A DNA stretch of 64,000 bases. Source: Rattus norvegicus (lineage: Eukaryota; Chordata; Mammalia; Rodentia; Muridae). Shown here piece by piece: positions 23,548 to 35,306 of the stretch (the first letter of the stretch is position 1; every line of letters begins with the position of its first letter). A program made the translations under genes and the position numbers. The stretch lies in the NCBI RefSeq assembly GCF_036323735.1, contig NC_086024.1, forward strand, positions 66,708,424 to 66,772,423, written 5' to 3'. A model generated the notes under the pieces. The model did no database searches and had not been told where the DNA came from. It saw nothing but the letters and a program-made list of their open reading frames with translations.

Positions 23548-24477
23548 TTTTAAATTGGATATTTTATTTACATTTCAAATGTTATCCCCTTTCCAAGTTT
23601 TCCCTCTGCAAACCCCTTATTCCATCCTCCCTTATCCTGATTCTATGAGGGTGCTCCCCCACCCATCTACCCACCCTCACTGTCTCACTGCCCTTACATT
23701 CCTCTACACTAGGGCATCAAGCCTTTACAGAACCAAGGCCTCCCCTTCCATTGGTGCCAGATAAGGCCTCTTCAGCTTCTTCAGTCCTTCTAATTCCTCC
23801 TGTGATTAGTTTGAGGGTTGGTCTCGAGCACCCCCATCTTCTGTATTGGTCAGGATCTGGTAGATCCTCTCAGGAGACAATTCTATAAGACTCCTGTCAG
23901 CAAATACTTCTTGGCATCAGCAACAGTGTCTGCATGTGGGATGGATCCCCAGGTGGGCAGTCTCTGGGCAGCCTTTCCTTCAGTCTCTGCTCCACTCTTT
24001 GCCCTGTATTTCCTTTACACAGGAGCAATTCTGGGTTAAAATTATGGAAATGGGTGTGTGTTTTTAACCCTCAATCAGCGGGACATGCCTAACTTCTGGA
24101 TATGGTCTCAACAGGTTCTCCCTCCCCTTTGTAGGGTATTTCTGCTAATGTCATCCCCATGGGGTCCTGGGAGGCGCTTACTTTCCTGGCATGTGGGACT
24201 TTCTAGTTGCTACCCCCAGTTCCCCATCTCCCATTGCTACACACCTCTATTCAAATTCCTGACCCTCTGTACATCTCTATCTCCTCCTATACCTGATTCT
24301 GCCCCTCTTTTCCCCTTCCTCTCCTCTCTTCCTCCCAAGTCCCTCCCACTGTCTACTTCCCTTGATTACTTGTTTCTCTGTCTAAGTAGGATTGAAGCAT
24401 CCACCCTGGGGTCTTCCTTCCTCTTGAGCTTCATTTGGTTCGTGAGTTGTATCGTTTGTATTCCAAGCTCTTTGCCC
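23548..24477 (-). other. L1 3' UTR, older type
   Basis: Non-coding 3' UTR on the minus strand, homologous to 48165-49110 and to 27930-28547. The ORF2 stop is altered at about 24478 (TAG to TGG in the aligned frame). Confidence 0.8.
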
Positions 24478-25210
24478 AATATCCACTTATCAATGAATAC
24501 ATACCATGTATATTCTTTTGTGACTGAGTTTACCTCACATAAGATGATATTTTCTATATCCATCCATTTGCCTGCGAATTTCATGAAGTCACTGTTTTTA
24601 ATAGCTGAGTAGTGCTCCATTGTGTAAATATACCACATTTTCTATATCCATTCCTCTGTTGAGGGACATCTGGGTTCTGGCTATTATTCCATGATCTGTC
24701 CATTGATGAGAGTAGGGTATTGAAGTCTCCCACTACTATTGTATGAGGTGCAATGTGTGCTTTGAGCTTTAGTAAAGTTTCTTTTATGAATGTGGGTGCC
24801 CTTGCGTTTGGAGCATAGATGTTTATAATTGAGAATTCATCATCTTGGTAGATTTTTCCTTTGATAAGTATAAAGCATCCTTCCTTATCTTTTTTGATAA
24901 ATTTTGGTTGAAAGTCAATTATATTTGATATTAGAATGACTACTCCAGCTTCTTTCTTGGGACTATTTGCTTGGAAAATTGTTTTGCAGTCCTTTACTCT
25001 GAGGTAGTGTCTCTTTGTCACTGAGGTACATTTCCTGTAAGTAGCAAAATGCTGGTCCTGTTTATGCATCCAGTCTGTTAGTCTATATAGTTTGGTTGGG
25101 AAATTAAGTCCATTGATGTTAAGAGATATTAAAGAATAGTGATTGTTATTTCCTTTTATTTTTATTGTTATAGGTAGAATTATGTTTGTGTGGCTCTCTT
25201 CTTTTGGGTC
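24478..25210 (-). pseudogene. L1 ORF2 remnant, EN fused to C-terminus
   Basis: The minus-strand frame at 24581-25069 encodes endonuclease-domain sequence including the metal-binding-type block VVGDFNT and SSMDRSW, then crosses the deletion junction near 24685. After it the C-terminal region continues in another frame (24366-24638: YIYTMEHYSAIKN). The EN part upstream of 25069 has several stops. The SDH-type EN block, the whole RT and the Cys-rich region are missing. The protein cannot act. Confidence 0.88.
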
Positions 25211-25220
25211 AGTTAAAAGA

Positions 25221-26294
25221 TTAATTTCTTGCTTTTTCTAAAGTATAGTTTCCTTCCTTGTGTTGGGCTTTTCCATCTATTATCCTTTGTAGGGCTTGCT
25301 TTGTGGAAAGACATTTTGTAAATTTGGTTTTGTCACGGAATATCTTGGTTTCTCCATTTATGTTAATTGAGAGTTTTGTTGAATGTAGTAGCTTGGGCTG
25401 GCATTTGTAGTCTCTTAGTTTCCGTATGACATCTGTCCAAGATCTTGCTTTCATACTCTTTGGTGAGAAGTCTGGTGTAATTCTGATAGGTTTGCCTTTG
25501 TATGTTACTTGACCTTTTTCCCTTACTGCTTTTAATAGTCTTTCTTTTTGTGTGTGCATTTAGTGTTTTGACTATATGTGACAGGAGTAATTTCTTTTCT
25601 GGTTCAATCTATTTGGAGTTCTGAAGGCTTCTTGTATGCTTATGGGCATCTCTTTCTTTTAGGTTAGAAAAGTTTTCTTCTATAACTTTGTTGAAGATAT
25701 TTACTGGCCTCTTCACTCTCTTCTGTACCTATTATCCTTAGGTTTGGTCTTCTCATTGTGTCCTGGATTTTCTGGATGTTTGGGGTTAGGAGCTTTTTGC
25801 ATTTTCTTTGACTGTTGTGTCAATGTTTTCTATGGTATCCTCTCCCCCTGAGATTCTCTCTTTTATCTCTCGTATCCTGTTGGTGATGCTTGTGCCTATG
25901 ACTCCTGATCTCTTTCCTAGGTTTTCTATCTCTAGGGTTGTCTCCCTTTGTGATTTCTTTATTGTTTCTATTTCCATTTTTAGATACTGGATGGTTTTGT
26001 TCAATTCCCTCACCTGTTTGGTTGTGCTTTACTATAATTCTTTAAGGGATTTTTGTGTTTCCTCTTTAAAGGCTTCTACCTGTTTACCTGTGTTGTCCTG
26101 AATTTTTTAAGGAAGTTATGTATCTCCTTCTTAAAATCCTCTATCATCATCATGAGATGTGATTGTAAATCAGAATCTTGCTTTTCTGGTGTGTTGGCAT
26201 AGCCACGGTTCGCTGCAGTGGTAGAATTGGGTTCTGATGATGCCAAGTAGCCTTGGCTTCTGTTGCTTACGTTCTTACATTTGCCTCTCACCAT
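25221..26294 (-). pseudogene. L1 ORF1 pseudogene
   Basis: ORF1p is a trimeric RNA-binding chaperone of the L1 particle. Here the start ATG is at 26292-26294 (MVRGKCKNVSNRSQ). The N-terminal region runs to about 26076, a coiled-coil-type segment with RELNKTIQYLKMEIETIKK lies at 25786-26013, and the C-terminal domain (RLLKAVREKGQVTYKGKPI) lies at 25221-25559. Frame changes separate the three pieces. Roughly 358 codons, about the usual ORF1 length. Confidence 0.88.
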
Positions 26295-26467
26295 CTGGTT
26301 CTCTGTAGTTTTAGCTGGTCTTGCTATCTCTGACCGTGGCCTATAAGCCCGTGTGTGTGTGAACACTCCTGGGAGATCAGCTGTCTCAGGGCAAATTTAG
26401 GTATGGAGACCTGTGGTACAGGGTCAGCTCCAGGTGCAGATGGAAACTAGAAGCCCTATACCCTTTT

Positions 26468-27929
26468 AATTAAGGATTTTTGTCTTCATATTTGGCACTA
26501 GTGAACAATATAAAATAATTGTTCACTATAATCTAAAGCACTGTGTCTTTCCAGATGAGATGGTGAACTTAATTGTGGAAGGTTATGACAGCACCTCACC
26601 AACTCAAGGAAATATTTCCAAAGAACTAGGAACTCCTTTTTGGGTTCCTGGTCTCATTGAAGAAAACAGGAGGTAGAAACTGGCCCAGGCAGTTGTGGAA
26701 AAGAAAAAGACAGACCATAAGAGACTAGACCAGAAATTAAAGCCCTTAAAGACATTTCTTAACTCAGGCCAAGACAGAACTAAAGCCAAGGACAAGAATT
26801 AAAACTGCTTACTGTGTGGTTCCTGGCAAGATACTGACTGATCAGTTTCTTTCTCCTCCTCTCATCCATCACACTTCAGAAGACTAGAAATTATTATCCG
26901 TTGAACCCATGTAGCAACATCTTAAAGGTTTTACTCCTATTTAATGATGTATGTTTGTGTATATGTATGCCAGTGTGGACATGTGAGTTTGGTGGTGTTT
27001 GACTAAAAGTGATTTGAAGCTCTGAGGGAGGAGTTTAAAGCTCCCGGGATGCATTTGGAAGCTGCAGAGGGAAGCAATTCTGTGATTAGTTAGAGTTTGA
27101 GCACTTGCCTTCTTTGGATTATCCCAGTGGATAATCCCTGATTATTCCACTAATGCTCAGTCAGCCCTTCGTGGTGGCATAGCTTAAGTCTCATTCTGTG
27201 AGCATGAGAACCCAGGGCTTGGAACCACCTGAGCCTCTGGCTGCCCATAGAGTTACTTTATCCCTCCTTTGTGAAATCCTTCCCATGCCCTCATTTTAAA
27301 ACACTTACTCGGAATAGGGAAACAGATACCTCTGTAGCACTTTCATGCATGTGGTATTGGTAAATCATCACTCACGTGAATGTAATCATCACAAAGTATC
27401 TGTTACAAAAAGAATTTTTAACTATCATTTAAAAAGTTCCTATAACAAGCGCTTAGAGGGTGCTTTTGCTGCAAAGCATTGATGACACATTTGGGCTCAT
27501 GTGATAACTAAGACCTAGATTAAAGCTGAGCATCTAAGCCTTCAGTTGTACTTATCTGCTTTACTCGAGGTCAGTCACTGGCTTAGTCCTGTGCATAAGA
27601 ATATTAATCACTGAAAGAGTGTCCATCTAAAAACTGGTAATACTATCAAGGCCTAAGGACAAGGAGCGTCTTGCCATCAGCCTTTACAATGTCCTGATCC
27701 AGTCCCCTAAAATACCCCTGGAGGTTTCAAATCATTCTAAGTTTCCAGTAACCTGGGATTCCAGGAACAACTTGACCTTGCTGATTTAAGAGTCTATCAT
27801 GAGCTCACCCTTAGGTAGGATGGAAAGTCTGTACCAACAGGAGATAACTTTTGAAAGTCACTATCTTCTTCTTCTATCCGGGACTCAGGGAGCAACGGGC
27901 TTGGGAGCAATACCTTTATTCACTGAGCT
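26468..27929. other. unique sequence, no gene seen
   Basis: No repeat or exon recognised. A short perfect inverted repeat (ggattatc ... gataatcc, 27116-27137) is noted. The frame at 27799-28173 starts here and runs into the L1 fragment by chance. Confidence 0.5.
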
Positions 27930-28547
27930 ATCATACAGACAAAGTGTGGAGCAGAGACTGAAGGAAAGGCTGTCCAGAGACTGCCCCACTTGGGGATCCA
28001 TCCCATATACAGACACCATTCCCAGACAGGATTGCAGATGCCAAGCAGGGCTTGCTCACAAGAGCCTGTTATACCTGTCTCCTGAGAGGCTTTGCCAGAG
28101 CCTAACAAATACAGATTCGGAGGCTCACAGCCAACCATTGGACCGAACATGGGGTCTCCAATGGAGGAGTTAGGGAAAGGGCTGAAGGAGCTGAGGGGTT
28201 TTAACCCCATAGGAAGAACAAAACTATCAACCAACCAGACCCCTCCCACCCTGCCCAGAGCTCCCAGGGACAAAAGTGTACATGGAGGGACCCTTGACTC
28301 CAGCCACATATGTAGCAGAGGATGGCATTGTCTGGCATCATTAGGAGGAGAAGCCCTTGGTTCTGTGAGGGCTCGATTTCCCCAGTGTAGGGGAATGCTA
28401 GGGCAGTAAGGTGGGAGTGAGTGGGTGGGAGGGGGAGCACCCTCATAGAAGCAGGGAGAAAGAAAATGGGAGGGGGGTCCAGAGAGAAAACTGGGAAAGA
28501 GGATAACATTTAAAATGTAAATACATAAAATATCCAATAAATAAATA
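27930..28547 (+). mobile_element. L1 3' UTR fragment
   Basis: Plus-strand L1 3' UTR of the older type: gtgtggagcagagactgaag, gccaaccattggaccg, cccagagctcccagggac, caccctcatagaagcaggg, and a terminus gataacatttaaaatgta with AATAAA tail. 5'-truncated inside the 3' UTR. No ORF2. No clear duplication found. Confidence 0.9.
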
Positions 28548-30117
28548 ACATTGGACATCTGTATGAAATAAAAAATACCGATATTAGTTTTATTGCTTTG
28601 AATTTGGGGGGAAACAATGAGATATAAGACAGATTCTTCACTAAAGGAGTTAAAATTTGAGCAGAGGTTCAAAACAAGTGAAAAGTCTTAGACATATTAA
28701 AAATTAAGCAACAGCTCAAGAAATAATAGAAAAGATGTCACGAAGCAGTTCATGATTAATTTCCAAATGAATTGTGCAGACAGTAATCGTTATATGAATT
28801 TAGAAGAGCAAGAAACTTCCCCTGGATGTACAATGAGAGAATTTTGAAGCTGACCGGACATCAGTGGCCCATGGGCAAAAAATCATCCTGCAGGCCTATT
28901 GAGTTCAAAACGCTCCATAGATTTTATTTTTTCCTTTTGGGTTTTGGTATTCTTTCCTTTTAAAAACAGAATAATGTTAATAATTCTATTTAATTATTAA
29001 TTAATTTGATTTATATATAAAGTTTACTTTATGATGTTAATTAATTAAAAACATGCATTGTCATCATTAATAATGGGAGAACAATGCCTCTTCCTTCCAT
29101 GGCAGGCCTTCCCGGACTAAATTGGCTGTCCTGGGAATTTGTGGAAGGAACAGATGTATCCAGTTACCACTGTCTGTTAACTTTCTCATTTGTGCTCAGG
29201 CTGCCCTTCTGTCTGGGCATCCCTAACCCAGAAATGCATTCTTTACCTTTCCCACTGCCAGAAATTCTTGGAAACAACAACCTTAAATTGACTTCCTATT
29301 TTACAAGACACCAATAATAATTGAAATCATCAAGGTAAGAGCCAGCGGGTTCTCATAAGTGATATTCAGATTAGATCTGGCTTCATGAGCTATTTCATAA
29401 GGTGAACCGGACTCAATCTTCAAACCTCAAGAACACACAGAGCCTAAAGGCCAAGAAGAAAGTTTGAGACCTTTGGGGGGGTTGAGCAAATGAATAAACA
29501 GACATCTGATTTGGATTCCAACATACACCCTAACTGCAAAGCTGCAAAATAAACACAAAGAGAATTGCTTACAGTAGCTGTCTTTTATTTAACACCATTA
29601 TTTTGGAAGAACAGTGAGATGTTTTCATTTTAATAGTCAGAAGCCCAAGATGATTTGTTCTCCCAGATCCTTTTCTCTTTTATCTAAACATGTGTCTGTT
29701 CTTTTGGGAATTAATTGGTATTTCCTGCCTCAAGTTGCTCCAAAATTTACTTCATTCACTGAAAAACCAGTCTGTGAAACAATCTATATATGCAAAGGTT
29801 GCACTCCCGCCCCACAAAGGTTTTTTTTTTTTTAAGCACACTATTTCAAAGGTAGTTCACTCACATTCTGAGTTCTATTGCATATTTCAGAGAGTTTTAA
29901 CACCTCAATAACACTTAGTCTCTGGAGTCAGCTTCTGAATTTTAAGCAGCATTCAAGAGAATCATTTTATGGGAAGTCAGAAGTAGCGATTTAGAATTGC
30001 AAGAGAAGCAGTGTCTGTCAGAGAATATTGTGCCTATACTGAAACACATGAGTATGAATAAATTAATTTGTCAAAAATACCAAGTTGGTTGTTTTGCTTT
30101 TCTGTTTGGATGTCATA
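28548..30117. other. unique sequence, no gene seen
   Basis: AT-rich, with ttaattaattaa-type sequence at about 28980-29050 and a T run at 29819-29834. No coding evidence. Confidence 0.5.
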
Positions 30118-30133
30118 GTCATCATCATTGTCG

Positions 30134-30164
<31 letters not shown>

Positions 30165-30175
30165 AATTATCATCA
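30118..30175. repeat. (ATC)n trinucleotide repeat
   Basis: Run of catcat units with slight impurity. The poly-His frame across it (29997-30368) is an artefact. Confidence 0.95.
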
Positions 30176-30457
30176 TTTATTTTTCTTTCATACATTACAT
30201 CCAACTGCAGCTTCTCCTCCTTCCTCTCTTCCTAGGTCCCCCATACTAACCTCCCCCTCCTCCAGTTACACCCACTTCATTTTCCCCCAGAAAAGTAATG
30301 TTACAAACATTGGTTTTTCACACAGGGCCTCTTTGAAAAATACATGCTCTCAATGTCTTATACATTGAAGTTTCTTCATTTAATATATTTAAAATGGTCA
30401 AGCGAGACATCCATTGATACCCAAGTTTCATTTTCAACATAATTTCTAAGGATTGAA
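30176..30457. other. no gene seen
   Basis: Unique spacer before the L1 tail. Confidence 0.5.
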
Positions 30458-30649
30458 TTTTTTTTTATTAACGTGAGTATTTCTTATATACATTTCGAGT
30501 GTTATTCCCTTTCCCGGTTTCCGGGCAAACATCCCCCTTCCCCTCCCCTTTATTATCAGTGTTCCCCTCCCCATCCTCCCCCATTGCCACCCTCCCCCCA
30601 ACAATCTAGTTCACTGGGGGTTCAGTCTTAGCAGGACCCAGGGCTTCCC
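30458..30649 (-). mobile_element. L1 3' end, strongly 5'-truncated
   Basis: Only the last about 190 bases of the rat-type 3' UTR, from the tail (poly-T at 30458) through the G-rich tract (C-rich here) to ggacccagggcttccc. It is same-oriented and nearly identical to the end of the full-length element 50 bases further right. No target duplication found. Confidence 0.9.
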
Positions 30650-30714
30650 AATGTCTCTTTCACATTGCTTCAGATTATCTTTGCCCACTAAGTTCTTTTT
30701 TTTTTCTTTTTTTA

Positions 30715-31419
30715 TTAACTTGAGTATTTCTTATATACATTTCGAGTGTTATTCCCTTTCCCGGTTTCCAGGCAAACATCCCCCTAATCCCTCCCCTTCC
30801 TTATAGGTGTTCCCCTCCCCACCCTCCCCCCATTGCCGCCCTCCCCCCAACAGTCTAGTTCAATGGGGATTCAGTCTTAGCAGGACCCATGGCTTCCCCT
30901 TCCACTGGTGCTCTTACTAGGATATTCATTGCTACCTATGAGGTCAGAGTCCAAGGTCAGTCCATGTATAGTCTTTAGGTAATGGCTTAGTCCCTGGAAG
31001 CTCTGGTTGCTTGGCATTGTTGTACATATGGGGTCTCGAGCCCCTTCAAGCTCTTCCAGTTCTTTCTCTGATTCCTTCAACGGGGGTCCTATTCTCAGTT
31101 CAGTGGTTTGCTGCTGGCATTTGCCTCTGTGTTTGCTGTATTCTGGCTGTGTCTCTCAGGAGCGATCTACATCCAGCTCCTCTAGGCCTGCACTTCTTTG
31201 CTTCATCCATCTTGTCTAATTGGGTGGCGGTATATGTATGGGTCACATGTGGGGAAGGCTCTGAAGGTGTTCCTTCAGTCTCTGTTTTAATCTTTGCCTC
31301 TCTCTTCCCTGCCAAGGGTATTCTTGTTCCCCTTTTAAAGAAGGAGTGAAGCATTCACATTTTGATCATCCCTCGAGTTTCATTTGTTCTAGGCATCTAG
31401 GGTAATTCAAGCATTTAGG
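30715..31419 (-). other. L1 3' UTR (rat type)
   Basis: 3' UTR on the minus strand with a C-rich (G-rich on the sense strand) tract at about 30778-30850 and the terminus attaacttgagtatttctta next to the tail. The frames at 30877-31354 over it are not genes. Confidence 0.9.
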
Positions 31420-34400
31420 CTAATAGCCACTTATCAATGAGTGCATACCATGTGTGTATTCCTGTGATTGGGTTAGCTCACTCAGGATGATATTTTCCAG
31501 TTCTAACCATTTACCTACGAAATTCATAAAGTCATTGTTTTTGATAGCTGAGTAATATTCCATTGTGTAGATGGACCACATTTTCTGTATCCATTCCTCT
31601 GTTGAAGGGCATCTGGGTTCTTTCCAGCTTCTGGCTATTATAAATAAGGCTGCGATGAACATAGTGGAGCACGTGTCTTTTTTATATGTTGGGGCATCTT
31701 TTGGGTATATGCCCAAGAGAGGTATAGCTGGATCCTCAGGCAGTTCAATGTCCAATTTTCTGAGGATCCTCCAGACTGATTTCCAGAATGGTTGTACCAG
31801 TTTGCAATCCCACCAACAATGGAGGAGTGTTCCTCTTTCTCCACATCCTCGCCAGCATCTGTTGTCCCCTGAGTTTTTGATCATAGCCATTCTCACTGGT
31901 GTGAGGTGAAATCTCAGGGTTGTTTTGATTTGCATTTCCCTTATGACTAAAGATGTTGAACATTTCTTTAGGTGTTTCTCAGCCATTCGGCATTCCTCAG
32001 CTGTGAATTCTTTGTTTAGCTCTGAACCCTATTTTTTAATAGGGTTATTTGTCTCCCTGCGGTCTAACTTCTTGAGTTCTTTGTATATTTTGGATATAAG
32101 GCCTCTATCTGTTGTAGGATTGGTGAAGATCTTTTCCCAATCTGTTGGTTGCCGTTTTGTCCTAACCACAGTGTCCTTTGCCTTACAGAAGCTTTGCAGT
32201 TTTATGAGATCCCATTTGTCGATTCTTGATCTTAGAGCATAAACCATTGGTGTTTTGTTCAGGAAATTTTTTCCAGTGCCCATGTGTTCCAGATGCTTCC
32301 CTAGTTTTTCTTCTATTAGTATGAGTGTGTCTAGTTTGATGTGGAGGTCCTTGATCCACTTGGACTTAAGCTTTGTACAGGGTGATAAGCATGGATCGAT
32401 CTGCATTCTTCTATATGTTGACCTAAAGTTGAACCAGCACCATTTGCTGAAATGCTATCTTTTTTCCAATGGATGGTTTTGGCTCCTTTGTCAAAAATCA
32501 AGTGACCATAGATGTGTGGGTTCATTTCTGGGTCTTCAATTCTATTCCATTGGTCTATCTGTCTGTCTCTGTACCAATACCATGTAGTTTTTATCACTAT
32601 TGCTCTGTAATACTGCTTGAGTTCGGGGATAGTGATTCCCCCTGAAGTCCTTTTATTGTTGAGGATAGTTTTAGCTATCCTGGGTTTTTTGTTATTCCAG
32701 ATGAATTTGCAAATTGTTCTGTCTAACTCTTTGAAGAATTGGATTGGTATTTTGATGGGGATTGCATTGAATCTGTAGATCGCTTTTGGTAAAATGGCCA
32801 TTTTTACTATATTAATCCTGCCAATCCATGAGCATGGGAGATATTTCCATCTTCTGAGGTCTTCTTTAATTTCTTTCTCCAGTGTCTTGAAGTTCTTATT
32901 GTACAAATCTTTTACTTGCTTGGTTAAAGTCACACCGAGGTACTTTATATTATTTGGGTCTATTATGAAGGGTGTCGTTTCCCTAATTTCTTTCTCGGCT
33001 TGTTTCTCTTTTGTGTAGAGGAAGGCTACTGATTTATTTGAGTTAATTTTATACCCAGCCACTTTGCTGAAGTTGTTTATCAGCTTTAGTAGTTCTCTGG
33101 TGGAACTTTTGGGATCACTTAAATATACTATCATGTTATGTGCAAATAGTGATACTTTGACTTCTTCTTTTCCGATCTGTATCCCCTTGACCTCCTTTTG
33201 TTGTCTGATTGCTCTGGCTAGAACTTCAAGAACTATATTGAATAAGTAGGGAGAGAGTGGGCAGCCTTGTCTAGTCCCTGATTTTAGTGGGATTGCTTCA
33301 AGTTTCTCTCCATTTAGTTTAATGTTAGCAACTGGTTTGCTGTATATGGCTTTTACTATGTTTAGGTATGGGCCTTGAATTCCTATTCTTTCCAGGACTT
33401 TTATCATGAAGGGGTGCTGAATTTTGTCAAATGCTTTCTCAGCGTCTAATGAAATGATCATGTGGTTTTGTTCTTTCAGTTTGTTTATATAATGGATCAC
33501 GTTGATGGTTTTCCGTATATTAAACCATCCCTGCATGCCTGGGATGAAGCCTACTTGATCATGGTGGATGATTGTTTTGATGTGCTCTTGGATTCGGTTT
33601 GCCAGAATTTTATTGAGTATTTTTGCGTCGATATTCATAAGGGAAATTGGTCTGAAGTTCTCTTTCTTTGTTGGGTCTTTGTGTGGTTTAGGTATAAGAG
33701 TAATTGTGGCTTCATAGAAGGTATTCGGTAGTGATCCATCTGTTTCAATTTTGTGGAATAGTTTGGATAATATTGGTATGAGGTCTTCTATGAAGGTCTG
33801 ATAGAATTCTGCACTAAACCCATCTGGACCTGGGCTCTTTCTGGTTGGGAGACCTTTAATGACTGCTTCTATTTCCCTAGGAGTTATGGGGTTGTTTAAC
33901 TGGTTTATCTGTTCCTGATTTAACTTCGATACCTGGTATCTGTCTAGGAAATTGTCCATTTCCTAAAGATTTTCAAGTTTTATTGAATATAGGCTTTTAT
34001 AGTAAGATCTGATGATTTTTTGAATTTCCTCTGAATCTGTAGTTATGTCTCCCTTTTCATTTCTGATTTTGTTAATTTGGACGCACTCTCTGTGTCCTCT
34101 CGTTAGTCTGGCTAGGGGTTTATCTATCTTGTTGATTTTCTCAAAGAACCAACTTTTGGTTCTGTTGATTCTTTCTATGGTCCTTTTTGTTTCTACTTGG
34201 TTGATTTCAGCTCTGAGTTTGATTATTTCCTCCCTTCTACTCCTCCTGGGTGTATTTGCTTCTTTTTGTTCTAGAGCTTTTAGGTGTCTTGTCAAGTAGG
34301 TGACATATGCTCTTTCCTGTTTCTTTCTGCAGGCACTCAGCGCTATGAGTTTTCCTCTTAGCACAGCTTTCATTGTGTCCCATAAGTTTGGGTATGTTGT

Positions 34401-35301
34401 ACCTTCATTTTCATTAAATTCTAAAAAGTCTTTAATTTCTTTCTTTATTTCTTCCTTGACAAGGTTATCATTGAGTAGAGCATTGTTCAATTTCCACATA
34501 TATGTGGGCATTCTTCCCTTATTGTTATTGAAGACGAGTTTTAGGCTGTGGTGGTCCGATAGCACGCATCGGATTATTTCTATCTTTCTGTACCTGTTGA
34601 GGCCCGTTTTTTGACCAATTATATGGTCAATTTTGGAGAAAGTACCATGAGGAGCTGAGAAGAAGGTATATCCTTTTGCTTTAGGATAGAATGTTCTATA
34701 AATATATGTTTAAGTCCATTTGGCTCATGACTTCTCTTAGTCTGTCTACGTCTCTGTTTAATTTCTGTTTCCATGATCTGTCCATTGATGAGAGTGGGGT
34801 GTTGAAATCTCCTACTATTATTGTGTGAGGTGCAATGTGTGTTTTGAGCTTTAGTAAGGTTTCTTTTATGTATGTAGGTGCCCTTTTATTTGGGGCATTG
34901 ATATTTAGGATTGAGAGTTCATCTTGGTGGATTTTTCCTTTGATGAATATGAAGTGTCCTTCCTTATCTTTTTTGATGACTTTTAGTTGAAAATTGATTT
35001 TATTTGATATTAGAATGGCTACTCCAGCTTGCTTCTTCCGACCATTTGCTTGGAAAGTTGTTTTCCAGCATTTTACTCTGAGGTAGTGTCTGTCTTTTTC
35101 TCTGAGGTATGTTTGCTGTAGGCAGCAGAATGCAGGGTCCTCGTTGCATATCCAGTTTGTTAATCTATGTCTCTTTATTGGGGAATTGAGGCCATTGATG
35201 TTGAGATATATTAAGGAATAGTGATTATTGCTTCCTGTTACATTCATATTTGGATGTGAGGTTATGTTTGTGTGCTTTTCTTCCCTTTGTTTTGTTGCCA
35301 A
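31420..35301 (-). pseudogene. L1 ORF2, nearly complete, catalytically mutated
   Basis: ORF2p supplies the endonuclease (EN) and reverse transcriptase (RT) that copy L1 RNA into a nicked target. Start ATG 35299-35301. EN: NINGLN near residue 32, IVGDFNTP, and LSDHHSLKL. The usual catalytic Glu of the CCxQE block is Gln (codon 35114-35116). RT: 32331-33959, 542 codons, with SPGPDGF, SGTRQGCPLSPYLFN and, at the active site, FAHN (33135-33146) instead of FADD, so both metal-binding Asp are lost. Cys-rich end: CGERGTLLHCWWDC. Breaks: +1 base near 34711, in-frame stop at 33963-33965, a 1-base loss near 32455, in-frame TAG (for Trp) at 32029-32031. Confidence 0.95.
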
Positions 35302-35306
35302 GATGA

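Larger units (their letters stand above)
23548..26455 (-). mobile_element. L1 with large internal ORF2 deletion
   Basis: Reading the minus strand from 26455: remnant 5' UTR, ORF1, the ORF2 endonuclease region, then at about 24685 a direct jump to the extreme C-terminus of ORF2, then a long 3' UTR ending at the tail at 23548. More than 3 kb of ORF2 (the rest of EN, RT and most of the C-terminal region) is absent. The element is flanked by the 12-bp duplication ctatacccttttt-type (ctataccctttt at 23536-23547 and 26456-26467), and the right copy is followed by aatt, giving TTTT/AA. The 3' UTR belongs to a different, older type than that of the 30.7 kb element. Confidence 0.9.

Noticed and set aside
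27116..27137. Perfect 8-bp inverted repeat ggattatc/gataatcc as a regulatory hairpin
   Set aside because: Such short hairpins are expected by chance in 64 kb, and nothing around it supports a role.
27799..28173. 124-codon plus frame and the 250-codon minus frame at 27920-28672
   Set aside because: Both lie over an L1 3' UTR, which is non-coding. The long minus frame is an opposite-strand reading of it with no domain motif.
29997..30368. 123-codon frame with poly-His resembling a metal-binding protein
   Set aside because: The His run is the (ATC)n repeat. The rest has no homology I can see and no coding context.
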